Source: CAYRWR01 sp964537555
GTDB lineage: Bacteria > Spirochaetota > Brevinematia > Brevinematales > CAYRWR01
DNA length: 64,000 nucleotides
Assembly: GCA_964537555.1 (NCBI GenBank)
Contig: CAZIAD010000012.1
Location: 1 to 64,000 of the forward strand
Direction: 5' to 3'
Shown: positions 36,815 to 45,086 of the stretch, piece after piece
Position numbering within the stretch: the first letter of the stretch is position 1
How the letters are laid out: each line of letters starts with the position of its first letter
Made by a program: the position numbers and the translations under genes
The notes under the pieces: generated by a model
What the model was told of the DNA's origin: nothing
The model's database searches: none
Seen by the model: only the letters and a program-made list of their open reading frames with translations

Positions 36815-37918
36815 TTAACTTACCGCCTTAATCAATGTCTCGCAGACATAATCGATTTCCGGATCCGTCATTTCAGGAAACATAGGCAGACTCAGGAATC
36901 TGGAACAGGCTTTTTCCGCGATAGGAAAATCACCTCTTTTATAGGCAAATTCAGACATTGCCGGCTGAAGATGCATTGGCACCGGATAATGAATCCCTGA
37001 TTGTATGCCGGCCTCATTCATTTGATTCAACACAATATCCCGGTTATCCACCTGGATCACAAACAGGTGATACACATGCTTACCCTGTTCCTGTTCTACC
37101 GGAAGCTGTATATTACTATGACCCGACAATCGTTCCCGGTATTTTAGAGCCACATCTCTTCTCTGCTCTGTCCATTGTTTAAGATAAGGGATCTTTACAG
37201 ATAAGACTGCACCCTGGATTCCGTCCATTCTGTGATTATACGCCATTTCATCGTGTAAATATTTATCACTCCGCCCGTGATTTATCATCTTACGGATGGA
37301 ATCTGCCACTTTCTTATCTTTAGTGATCACTGCTCCGGCATCCCCATAGGCACCCAGGTTTTTCCCCGGATAAAAACTGAAGCAGGCCGTATTCCCGAAA
37401 GTCCCGATATATTTATTATTATATTGGGCAAGATGAGCCTGTGCACAATCTTCCACTACCAGAAGATCATGTTTTCTCGCCATTTCCATGATTCGCCTCA
37501 TGTTTACAGGATTACCGTAAATATGAACCGGAATAATAGCCCTGGTTCTGGGATTTATAGCAGCTTCTACGGCATCCAGATCAAGATTATATGACACGGC
37601 ATCAATATCCACCAGTACAGGTGTGGCTCCGGCTTCCACAATCGCCTCAACTGTTGCGATAAATGTGTGCGTAGTAGTAATGACTTCATCACCGGGTTTG
37701 ATTCCCAGAGCCCGGAGTGATAAAAAAATGGCTGAAGTCCCGCTGGAGCAGCCTACTGTCTCCGGTGTAGATATTAGTTTACTATAGGCTGATTCAAATT
37801 CTGTCACATATTTTCCCTGAATGAAAGCCGTATCCTGAATGACCTTCTTTATTGCATTATCAATCTCGGATTGTATATTATTGTATTGCCTTTTGAGATC
37901 TACTAAAGGTATGTTCAA
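36815..37918 (-). CDS. DegT/DnrJ/EryC1/StrS-type sugar aminotransferase
   Basis: These PLP enzymes aminate keto sugar nucleotides. The 367-residue protein starts 'NIPLVDLKRQY' as the family does. It has 'GCSSGTSAIFLSLRALGI', 'TTTHTFIATVEAI', 'PVHIYGNP', 'VEDCAQAH' and the PLP lysine Lys186 in FSFYPGKNLGA. I set the start at a TTG (37918) because GGAGG lies 6 bases upstream and the family N-terminus begins here; an ATG at 37960 would add 14 unrelated residues. No matching dehydratase for an amino sugar is obvious, although the Gmd pair could supply a GDP-4-keto sugar (as in perosamine synthesis). That link is inference. Confidence 0.88.
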   Translation of the reverse strand: MNIPLVDLKRQYNNIQSEIDNAIKKVIQDTAFIQGKYVTEFESAYSKLISTPETVGCSSGTSAIFLSLRALGIKPGDEVITTTHTFIATVEAIVEAGATPVLVDIDAVSYNLDLDAVEAAINPRTRAIIPVHIYGNPVNMRRIMEMARKHDLLVVEDCAQAHLAQYNNKYIGTFGNTACFSFYPGKNLGAYGDAGAVITKDKKVADSIRKMINHGRSDKYLHDEMAYNHRMDGIQGAVLSVKIPYLKQWTEQRRDVALKYRERLSGHSNIQLPVEQEQGKHVYHLFVIQVDNRDIVLNQMNEAGIQSGIHYPVPMHLQPAMSEFAYKRGDFPIAEKACSRFLSLPMFPEMTDPEIDYVCETLIKAVS

Positions 37919-37963
37919 ATCTATCCTCCACAAACTTATAAATAGTTTATTTATACTCACTAT

Positions 37964-38971
37964 TTATATCAATGATTCTACTATTTCCAGTATTTTTTTT
38001 TCTCTCTTTTCAAAAGAAAACTCATTAAGAATCCTTTGTCGTGCTTTTCGGCCTATTGAACGATCCTTTAAAGCAAGTCTTATCCCATCTGACAGGCTTT
38101 GAGGATCATCATATTTCACGTAATATCCTGTCTTCTCTACTACTTCCGGAATAGCCGCTTTATCAGTAACCACTGGAACACACTGATGCAACATAGCCTC
38201 GGCTATAGAAAGGCCAAATGATTCATGCCTGGAGGCCTGAACATATACCTGGGCTTGTCCATACAGCAGTTCCAGTTCTTCTTTGCCTGGAAATTCTTTA
38301 AACACCACATTTTTAGGAGCCCCACTTTTAATGAACTCTATATCTTTACTAAATCTACCAGCAATGACAAAAGAGGTGTCCGGCATTAGGGTAGCCGCTT
38401 TGATAAAAGCATCCTGCCCTTTTCTTTTTCCATTGCCCTTGCTGATCTCACCTACTGTAAGCACTATTTCCTTTTTTTTAATTGCTAAGATTTCTGGTTT
38501 GACATCATCTTGTACTCCCAGAGAAATCACAGGACATTTAGCTGGGTCTATATTTAATTTCAGAAGGTCATTAAGATTATCACGTGAAATGGGCAAAAGA
38601 AGATCAGCTTTTTCTAAAATAAATAGCACGAATCTTTTAAAAAATTTACTTTTTAGTAAGCCATAGTCTATCTCAGGGATGTGCACCACAGAATAGCCTG
38701 CAGGGACTACTACAGATTTCTTTTTAAAGATCCTGGAAAACAGTACTGCAAAATAGGCCGGGTGACTGGCAAAGAACGTATAAGTGCAATCATAGGCAGG
38801 GATATACCACAGGAGCTTTATGATATTAATAATGTTCTTAAAAACTATTGAAAAAATATTTCCTCTGGAGCTAAAATTGATGATCCTGACCTGAAATTTT
38901 TTTTTCAGGATCCTGAGATCATCAAGTACAAATGTGGAATTGGAAGGTGCTACAAAAAGTACTTTTTTCAT
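37964..38971 (-). CDS. Family 4 glycosyltransferase
   Basis: The 335-residue protein has the GT-B layout. Its C-terminal nucleotide-sugar half carries 'VLTVGEISKGNGKRKGQD', 'FVIAGRF' and 'VYVQASRHESFGLSIAEAMLHQCVPVVTD' (read in parts), including the family EX7E glutamates. The N-terminal acceptor half is Phe/Ile/Lys-rich and likely touches the membrane. It belongs to the AT-rich middle of the glycan cluster. AAGGA precedes the ATG. Donor and acceptor sugars cannot be read from the sequence. Confidence 0.88.
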   Translation of the reverse strand: MKKVLFVAPSNSTFVLDDLRILKKKFQVRIINFSSRGNIFSIVFKNIINIIKLLWYIPAYDCTYTFFASHPAYFAVLFSRIFKKKSVVVPAGYSVVHIPEIDYGLLKSKFFKRFVLFILEKADLLLPISRDNLNDLLKLNIDPAKCPVISLGVQDDVKPEILAIKKKEIVLTVGEISKGNGKRKGQDAFIKAATLMPDTSFVIAGRFSKDIEFIKSGAPKNVVFKEFPGKEELELLYGQAQVYVQASRHESFGLSIAEAMLHQCVPVVTDKAAIPEVVEKTGYYVKYDDPQSLSDGIRLALKDRSIGRKARQRILNEFSFEKREKKILEIVESLI

Positions 38972-39010
38972 TCACGATTCCTTAATCTTCTTTCTCATTC
39001 GGGTTTAAGT

Positions 39011-39793
39011 TTAAGAATGGCTTACCAGGCCCAGACATATAGCATTTGCTTTAGCAAATACTTGATCATAGGGAGTGGCCAGAGCTTCTTCTTTGGATAC
39101 TTCCTTCCACATTGCTCCTGTGCCGATCCTTTTTAGAAAGACCTTATTACTGAAACCCATTTTATCCTCTTGAATCGCTTTATCCAGATATGAATTATGC
39201 CCATGAGGTACAGTGACCACCATGGTGCCGTTTTTTTTCAATAATGCCTTCATTTTTTTAACAGCTTCCAATACTTTTTCAGGTTCTTTTGGCTCTTCAT
39301 CCCATCCTACATGTTCCAGTGTAGACAATGAGATGATCAGGTCATATTCCTTTTTGGGCTTATATTCGACAATATCTTCGTTAATCACACCTTCAGCTAC
39401 TTCATATTTATCTACTATATCATGCTCAAATCTATGATATTGTTGCATTGTGTTACCTACTTCCAGGATATTGGCATGAGCCCCCTGTTTATGGAGGAAA
39501 TGCAGAGCTATAGATAGCTCTACTGCCCTTTCACTCATAAAAGTTTCATTATAGAAGGAATAGTAATAATCTGTGGCTTCCCCGGCCCAGTGAAACTTTT
39601 TATTATTTAATAAATGGTATCGAATAATCACATACCAGAGATATTGTATACTTCGTCTGAGTATATAATAAAACCCTTTCAAACCATGATGTTTAAACAC
39701 TGATCCTATTGCTTTAAAAATATAGTTTATCTTTACACCAAAGGGACTCTTCCCCTTATTCCGCTTGGGTGAATCATCTTTTGTATAAATCAT
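39011..39793 (-). CDS. SAM-dependent methyltransferase, copy 1
   Basis: The 260-residue protein has a class I methyltransferase core with an altered first motif, 'ANILEVGNTMQQYHRF', followed by 'KYDLIISLSTLEHVGWDEE'-like sequence (here KEYDLI) and 'LLKKNGTMVVTVPHGHNSYLD'. It is a clear paralogue of the gene at 41061-41813. The two share an unusual EVGN motif, 'IVDKYE', a 'DIVEYKP/DIVDYKP' block and 'STLEHVG'. The start at 39793 is chosen because AGGAGAAGG precedes it; the ATG at 39814 lies upstream of the site. The substrate is presumably a glycan of this cluster. Confidence 0.8.
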   Translation of the reverse strand: MIYTKDDSPKRNKGKSPFGVKINYIFKAIGSVFKHHGLKGFYYILRRSIQYLWYVIIRYHLLNNKKFHWAGEATDYYYSFYNETFMSERAVELSIALHFLHKQGAHANILEVGNTMQQYHRFEHDIVDKYEVAEGVINEDIVEYKPKKEYDLIISLSTLEHVGWDEEPKEPEKVLEAVKKMKALLKKNGTMVVTVPHGHNSYLDKAIQEDKMGFSNKVFLKRIGTGAMWKEVSKEEALATPYDQVFAKANAICLGLVSHS

Positions 39794-39837
39794 AGATCCT
39801 TCTCCTGGCATCATTTATTTAAATAAAATACAAAACA

Positions 39838-41043
39838 CTAATCTTCAAGTAACATTTTTCTTTCTTCTGAAAACAATTTAGGCCAATCATATTCTTCCAT
39901 CTTTTCAAGCCCTTTTTTGACATAGTGCTGGTAGTCTTTTTGATTATTTAATAATTCTATGACACTGACAGAAAACGCCTCCATATCAAAACTCTCCACA
40001 TATTTCACGGCATCTCCAAAAGCAGATTTATATGCAGGCAGGTCATATCCAACCACTGGTGTGCCACTGGCCAGTGCTTCCCCTACTGCCAAACCCCAGC
40101 CTTCTTCATGAGAAGCAGCCAGAAATAAGCGAGCAGCCTTCAATAGGGATATTTTTTCTGACTCACTCAGCATACCCAGAAATTCCACGTTTTCCAGGAT
40201 TCCAGCCTCCTGGAACCGTGCTTTGAGAGACTGATCTAATTGCATGGAACTTTTACCTATCAGTCCTAACTTCATTTCGGGATATTGCTGTATGACAGCT
40301 TGCAGGATTACAGGGAGATCAAATACCCCTTTATTAGGTCGCATGCCAATATGGATAAAATCAAAACGCTGAGTAGACGCGGGTATTGATTTGATAAAAT
40401 CCAGATGGATACCCAGATCTACATAGAGGAGCTTCCCCTGATACAACAGTTTATCCTTGAAATAAGAGCCGATTTTATATCCCTCTTCTGTGTTACTTAT
40501 TATCAAACCATCTGCGCAGACACTGAGCTCCTTAAAGATCTCCTGCTGCTGTGCATAAATCAGCCAGTTCATGACAAACAGGCCTTTACGCGATTTAGGA
40601 TTTGGAATTCTATGATAAATGGCAGAATACAGCTTTTTTATCTTTCCTTTTTGCTTCATTTTTTTCAAAGGAATAACATGATAAAAAAAGTTAGAAGGGC
40701 TATATCCAATATCATAATGACCTAATTTTTTTAGAAGAAACAATACATGAATATATGAAACAATATAAGACCACACTCTGTAGATTGGAAAAGGTTCTTT
40801 TTTAAGAAACAGGGATGCTTTGACATTTATAAATTTGAGCTGACTGAGGAGTTTTTTATCATCCTCAAAATAATTTTCAATCATTTTTCTGCCACCAGAA
40901 GTAGCCAGAATGTCTATCATGAATTCTTCCGATGTCACTATATCTCTCAGCCATTCACAAAATCTGACTGCGCCCCCGCTTATTCCGGAATACAGTCCAC
41001 CTCCCAGGCCAATAGTAAGCAATCTTTTTTTTACTACTTTCAT
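39838..41043 (-). CDS. Family 4-like glycosyltransferase
   Basis: The 401-residue GT-B protein has a glycine-rich N-terminus ('TIGLGGGLYSGISGGAVRFCEWL', read in parts) and a C-terminal half with 'FDFIHIGMRPNKGVFDLP', 'LGLIGKSS', 'VEFLGMLSESEKISLLKAA' and 'LAASHEEGWGLAVGEALASGTPVV' (read in parts), which holds the donor-binding glutamates. It lies between the two paralogous methyltransferases. AGGT precedes the ATG closely. Very AT-rich codon use separates it from the gmd genes. Confidence 0.86.
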   Translation of the reverse strand: MKVVKKRLLTIGLGGGLYSGISGGAVRFCEWLRDIVTSEEFMIDILATSGGRKMIENYFEDDKKLLSQLKFINVKASLFLKKEPFPIYRVWSYIVSYIHVLFLLKKLGHYDIGYSPSNFFYHVIPLKKMKQKGKIKKLYSAIYHRIPNPKSRKGLFVMNWLIYAQQQEIFKELSVCADGLIISNTEEGYKIGSYFKDKLLYQGKLLYVDLGIHLDFIKSIPASTQRFDFIHIGMRPNKGVFDLPVILQAVIQQYPEMKLGLIGKSSMQLDQSLKARFQEAGILENVEFLGMLSESEKISLLKAARLFLAASHEEGWGLAVGEALASGTPVVGYDLPAYKSAFGDAVKYVESFDMEAFSVSVIELLNNQKDYQHYVKKGLEKMEEYDWPKLFSEERKMLLED

Positions 41044-41060
41044 ATACCTATATGCACCTA

Positions 41061-41813
41061 TTAATTATTTATACTAATAATATACAATCCATTAGCCCAG
41101 CCATAGGGTGATCCGTATTTCAGATCCACTACCTCTTCTTTGTCCACGCATTTCCAGGTATTGATCCCTGTCATACGTCTCATATAAATAATCTCATCAC
41201 AGGGTATTTCATTGTTAAAGACCATCTGGTCCAGTCCGGGATTATAATTTACAGGTATTGTAATGAGTAGCTTACCATTTTTCGTGAGCAGGGTCTTGAG
41301 ATGAGCGATAGCCCGCTTCACTTTTTCCGGATCTTTGGGACTTTCATCAAATCCGACATGCTCTAATGTAGAAATAGTGATAATCAAGTCATATTTTCGG
41401 TTAGGCTTATAATCTACTATATCCTGATTTATTATCCCTTTTGCCTGTTCATATTTATCTACTATGGTATGATTGACATGAAAATGATGAGACAACACAT
41501 TCCCTACTTCCAAAGTCTGCTCAGGAGAGGCCTTCTTTAATTCCTCTTTAATAACAGCTACTTCAACAATGCGTTCATTATCCCAGGCCCGATTATAAAG
41601 ATGAAGAAAATAGGGGTAACGCTGGCCCCGATATTCAAATCTTTTATTTATAAAGATTATTTTTCTAAACAGGAACATAAACAATTTAAGCATATCCGTG
41701 AAGATATATCTCAGGGTTAAGAGTACTTTGTTTCCTTTTCCATGGGCCTTTATGCTATTTTCCGCTAAGGAATGGTAGTAATCCATCATCCATTTAACAT
41801 TATTTTGTTTCAT
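41061..41813 (-). CDS. SAM-dependent methyltransferase, copy 2
   Basis: The 250-residue protein is the paralogue of the gene at 39011-39793. It has the same altered SAM motif EVGN, then 'HTIVDKYEQAKGIINQDIVDY', 'YDLIITISTLEHVGFDESPKD' (both in parts) and 'LLTKNGKLLITIPVNYNPGLD'. The N-terminal 80 residues are different and carry a basic, hydrophobic stretch. Two related methyltransferases separated by one glycosyltransferase suggest that two positions of the same glycan are methylated. AGGA precedes the ATG by 8 bases. Confidence 0.8.
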   Translation of the reverse strand: MKQNNVKWMMDYYHSLAENSIKAHGKGNKVLLTLRYIFTDMLKLFMFLFRKIIFINKRFEYRGQRYPYFLHLYNRAWDNERIVEVAVIKEELKKASPEQTLEVGNVLSHHFHVNHTIVDKYEQAKGIINQDIVDYKPNRKYDLIITISTLEHVGFDESPKDPEKVKRAIAHLKTLLTKNGKLLITIPVNYNPGLDQMVFNNEIPCDEIIYMRRMTGINTWKCVDKEEVVDLKYGSPYGWANGLYIISINN

Positions 41814-41832
41814 GTCTCATATCCTGTATGCA

Positions 41833-42816
41833 TTATTTCATCATTTCCTCGAGCATCATACTAAAACCAATATCCGGAGACCAGCCTAGATTGTGGTATA
41901 TTTTTTTAATATTTCCACATATCCCTACATCCGATCCCGGACGGTAAAACTCCGGATTGACCCGTACCAGTACTTTTCCAGAGATACGGTCACTACCTGT
42001 CTCATCCACTCCACTGCCCTGCCACTTCAGGTCATATCCCAGCTTTTGCGCAGCCTGTTCCACCCATTCCCTGAGGCTGTGGAGCTGCCCGCTGGCTACT
42101 ATATAGTCATCGCCCCTGTCGGCCTGCAGCATCATCCATATGGCTCGTACATAATCGGGGGCATAGCCCCAGTCCCGTTCCGCGTTCAGATTTCCCAGTT
42201 CCAGTATATCCTGAGTTCCCGCCTTGATTGCTTTGAGAGCCAGGCACACTTTCTGCGTCACAAAATGGGGGCCTCGCCGGGGTGATTCGTGATTAAACAG
42301 GATCCCCGCACTTATATTCAGTTGATAGGCATCCCTGAAATACTTACATATATTCAAGCCCAAGGCTTTGGATATACCGTAGGGGTTTTGGGGTCGGACC
42401 GGAGTATTTTCATCACACTCTACCCCCTCTTCTTTTTTAAATATCTCTGAAGAGGCCGCAAAAAATAATTTTGTGTGAGGAGAATGCTGTTTCATGGCAC
42501 TCAGAATGTAATAAAGAGGCTGTACATTGGTATCCAGGGTACTTATCTCTCCATCAAAGGACTGCCCTACATGGGATTGCCCTGCAAAATGATAGAATTC
42601 CTGGATAGATAGCTGCTGAAACAGGTCTAGCCAGGCCTGATAATCATTTAATCCATGCTCATAGAGAGTCAGCCCGGACCTGCAATGGGAAATATTGTAA
42701 CCGGGATCACCTGGCATGACCAGGCCGCAGACCTGGTATCCTTTGGACAGGAGCAGATCAGCCAGGTAGCTGCCATCCTGGCCTGTAATGCCTGTAATAA
42801 AAGCTGTCTTTTTCAT
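41833..42816 (-). CDS. Divergent GDP-mannose dehydratase-like SDR protein
   Basis: The 327-residue extended SDR begins with the NAD(P) loop 'AFITGITGQDGSYLADLLL' and has the catalytic YGISK (YxxxK). The blocks 'GILFNHESPRRGPHFVTQKV' and 'RDWGYAPDYVRAIWMMLQ' are close to Gmd. It differs strongly from the Gmd encoded just upstream, especially in residues 30-110. It may be a second dehydratase or have turned into an epimerase or reductase acting on the Gmd product, GDP-4-keto-6-deoxymannose. It starts 4 bases after the gmd stop with no ribosome-binding site, implying coupled translation. Confidence 0.8.
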   Translation of the reverse strand: MKKTAFITGITGQDGSYLADLLLSKGYQVCGLVMPGDPGYNISHCRSGLTLYEHGLNDYQAWLDLFQQLSIQEFYHFAGQSHVGQSFDGEISTLDTNVQPLYYILSAMKQHSPHTKLFFAASSEIFKKEEGVECDENTPVRPQNPYGISKALGLNICKYFRDAYQLNISAGILFNHESPRRGPHFVTQKVCLALKAIKAGTQDILELGNLNAERDWGYAPDYVRAIWMMLQADRGDDYIVASGQLHSLREWVEQAAQKLGYDLKWQGSGVDETGSDRISGKVLVRVNPEFYRPGSDVGICGNIKKIYHNLGWSPDIGFSMMLEEMMK

Positions 42817-42820
42817 GAGA

Positions 42821-43873
42821 CTAGTAGACTAGATTGCCGCTAGTCACCTGTTCATAGTCATACTTGGCCATTCTGCCCGCCAGATCGGAGAACAGGGTCT
42901 TAGCCTTCCAGCCCAGGACCTTTTCGGCCTTGGAAGGGTCTCCGATCAGGAGGTCCACTTCGGTCGGACGGAAATAACGGGGATTGACACAGACTATCTC
43001 TTTACCTGTAGACTTATCTATCCCTACTTCATTGGCCCCTTCGCCCTTCCACTCTATCTTGATATCCAGAGCTCCGGCACAGGCATCCACAAATTCTCTG
43101 ACGGTGTGGGTCTCTCCGGTAGCCAGGACATAGTCATCCGGGCTGTCCTGCTGCAGGATACGCCACATTCCTTCTACATACTCCGGAGCATAGCCCCAGT
43201 CTCTTTTGGAAGAGAGATTACCCAGCTCCAGCTTATCCTGCTGCCCTACCTTGATACGGGCCATAGCCAGGCTGATCTTGCGGGTCACAAAAGTGATACC
43301 CCGACGCTCAGACTCATGATTAAACAGGATGCCGTTGCTGGCATATATGTTATAGGCTTCCCGGTAATTCTTGATGATCCAGAAACCGTACTGCTTGGCC
43401 ACACCATAGGGGCTGCGGGGGTAGAAAGGGGTAGTCTCTTTCTGGGGTACTTCCTGCACCTTACCATAGAGCTCAGAAGTGGAAGCCTGATAGAACTTCA
43501 CCTTCTTTTCCAGGCCCAGCACGCGTATAGCTTCCAGGACTTTGAGAGTACCGATGGCATCGATCTCTGCGGTTACTATAGGGATCTCAAAAGACACTTT
43601 TACATGACTCTGAGCCGCCAGATTGTAGAACTCATCCGGCTCTACTTTTTTCATAATATCAGCAATAGAAGTGAAATCCGTCATATCTCCATAATGGAGG
43701 AAAAACTTTTTATTATAGACTGCTTTATCGTTATAGAGATGATCTATGCGCCAGGTATTAATGGAGCTGGCTCTTCTTATTATTCCGTGTACTTCATAGC
43801 CCTTACTTATCAGGAGTTCTGCCAAATACGAACCGTCCTGGCCGGTAATTCCGGTTATTAATGCTTTTTTCAA
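42821..43873 (-). CDS. gmd: GDP-mannose 4,6-dehydratase
   Basis: Gmd converts GDP-mannose to GDP-4-keto-6-deoxymannose, the precursor of GDP-fucose, GDP-rhamnose and perosamine. The 350-residue protein shows the full family signature: 'ALITGITGQDGSYLAELL', 'VHGIIRRASSINTWRI', 'YNLAAQSHVKVSFE', 'YQASTSELYGKVQEVPQKE', the catalytic Tyr-Lys in SPYGVAKQYG, 'NHESERRG', and 'RDWGYAPEYVEGMW'. I prefer the TTG at 43873, because AAGGAG directly abuts the ATG at 43879 but lies 6 bases before the TTG. No fucose synthase is seen nearby. Confidence 0.95.
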   Translation of the reverse strand: MKKALITGITGQDGSYLAELLISKGYEVHGIIRRASSINTWRIDHLYNDKAVYNKKFFLHYGDMTDFTSIADIMKKVEPDEFYNLAAQSHVKVSFEIPIVTAEIDAIGTLKVLEAIRVLGLEKKVKFYQASTSELYGKVQEVPQKETTPFYPRSPYGVAKQYGFWIIKNYREAYNIYASNGILFNHESERRGITFVTRKISLAMARIKVGQQDKLELGNLSSKRDWGYAPEYVEGMWRILQQDSPDDYVLATGETHTVREFVDACAGALDIKIEWKGEGANEVGIDKSTGKEIVCVNPRYFRPTEVDLLIGDPSKAEKVLGWKAKTLFSDLAGRMAKYDYEQVTSGNLVY

Positions 43874-43955
43874 TGCCATCTCCTTAGAAAATCTATGACA
43901 ATATTGTAACAGGGATTACGGAAATCTTCAAGTCATTCCTGACTATGCATGGTGG

Positions 43956-45077
43956 CTAGGCATAGACCTGCTTAATGATCTTTTCAAACTCATCGGTAGA
44001 CTTCCGGATAGTCAGGGAACGGGCATATTCCCAGGCCTGCCCCTGGATGCGATGGTAAAGCGCCTGATCCCGGTACAAGGTCAGTACACCCTGGGCCAGG
44101 TCCTGGGGTGTATTGCGGGATGTGATCCACCCTGTCTCATTATGCCGGGTGGAATCTCTGAGCCCATGGACATTGTAGACGACGGCTGGTGTACCCTGGG
44201 CATTGGCTTCATTCACGATAAGCCCCCAGCCTTCTCGCACAGATGCCACCAGGATGAAGTGAGCTGACTGCAGATATTTAACCTTTTCCTGCTCGGACAC
44301 AAAGCCCGTAAAAAATACATTTTGGCTGAGCCCCGATTTCCTGATAAGCCTTTCCAGTGATTTCTTATAGGATCTATCCCCGCTTCCTATGATATTAAGA
44401 CGGACATCAGGGTAATCTTTTTTTAATTCTGTAACACATTGTATTACATGATGGACCCGTTTAGAATTTTTGAGACGCCCCAGATAAACCAGGCTCAGGT
44501 GATCTGTTTTTTTGACCTGATCCAGTGAGCTCACTACCGCATAGTCACAGGGAGGGCTGATGGCATGGATAGTCTCAGGGACAAATCCCAGGCCTATCAG
44601 ATCCTGCTTAGTGGAATCAGAATCGGTGATCACGCATTTCGTATGCCTGTAGGGGCGGATCAGCCAGGGTTCTATGAGGTAGCCCACTAGTGCTACCGGC
44701 AGGGGGGTCTCGTGGAACCATACATTCTTAGCCAGCTGATAAATGAGGACCATACGTTTGTCTTCGATTTGTGGAAATTTATAAGTCCTGAAAGGAATAG
44801 TGTTTATCTCATCTATGACCAGGTCAAACTCATGGGCATGCTGATCGAGATACTTCAGGGCTTCCCGGTACAGGCTGATAGTCCCGCCCCTGCGCAGTAC
44901 CCTTATACCATTGATCACTTCTTCAGATACAGCCCCTTCAAATGCAGCTGTAAATAAAGTGACTTCATAACCCCGGCGGACTAATTCAGCCAGTATATTT
45001 TCCCCGTATCTTTCGGCTCCCCCAGCTTTGGGATTGGCCATATCACGCCAGTTCAGGCAAAGAATCTTGTTTAACAC
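43956..45077 (-). CDS. Family 4 glycosyltransferase
   Basis: The 373-residue GT-B protein starts 'ILCLNWRDMANPKAGGAERY', which is typical of family 4 enzymes where GGAE is the acceptor loop. It carries 'LVYLGRLKNSKRVHHVI', 'LNIIGSGDRSY', 'VFFTGFVSEQEKVKYLQSA' and 'VASVREGWGLIVNEANAQGTP' with the EX7E-type glutamates. The GTG start at 45077 follows AGGAG by 6 bases, and that site overlaps the stop region of the UDP-glucose dehydrogenase gene. Donor unknown. Confidence 0.9.
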   Translation of the reverse strand: MLNKILCLNWRDMANPKAGGAERYGENILAELVRRGYEVTLFTAAFEGAVSEEVINGIRVLRRGGTISLYREALKYLDQHAHEFDLVIDEINTIPFRTYKFPQIEDKRMVLIYQLAKNVWFHETPLPVALVGYLIEPWLIRPYRHTKCVITDSDSTKQDLIGLGFVPETIHAISPPCDYAVVSSLDQVKKTDHLSLVYLGRLKNSKRVHHVIQCVTELKKDYPDVRLNIIGSGDRSYKKSLERLIRKSGLSQNVFFTGFVSEQEKVKYLQSAHFILVASVREGWGLIVNEANAQGTPAVVYNVHGLRDSTRHNETGWITSRNTPQDLAQGVLTLYRDQALYHRIQGQAWEYARSLTIRKSTDEFEKIIKQVYA

Positions 45078-45086
45078 ACTAAACTC

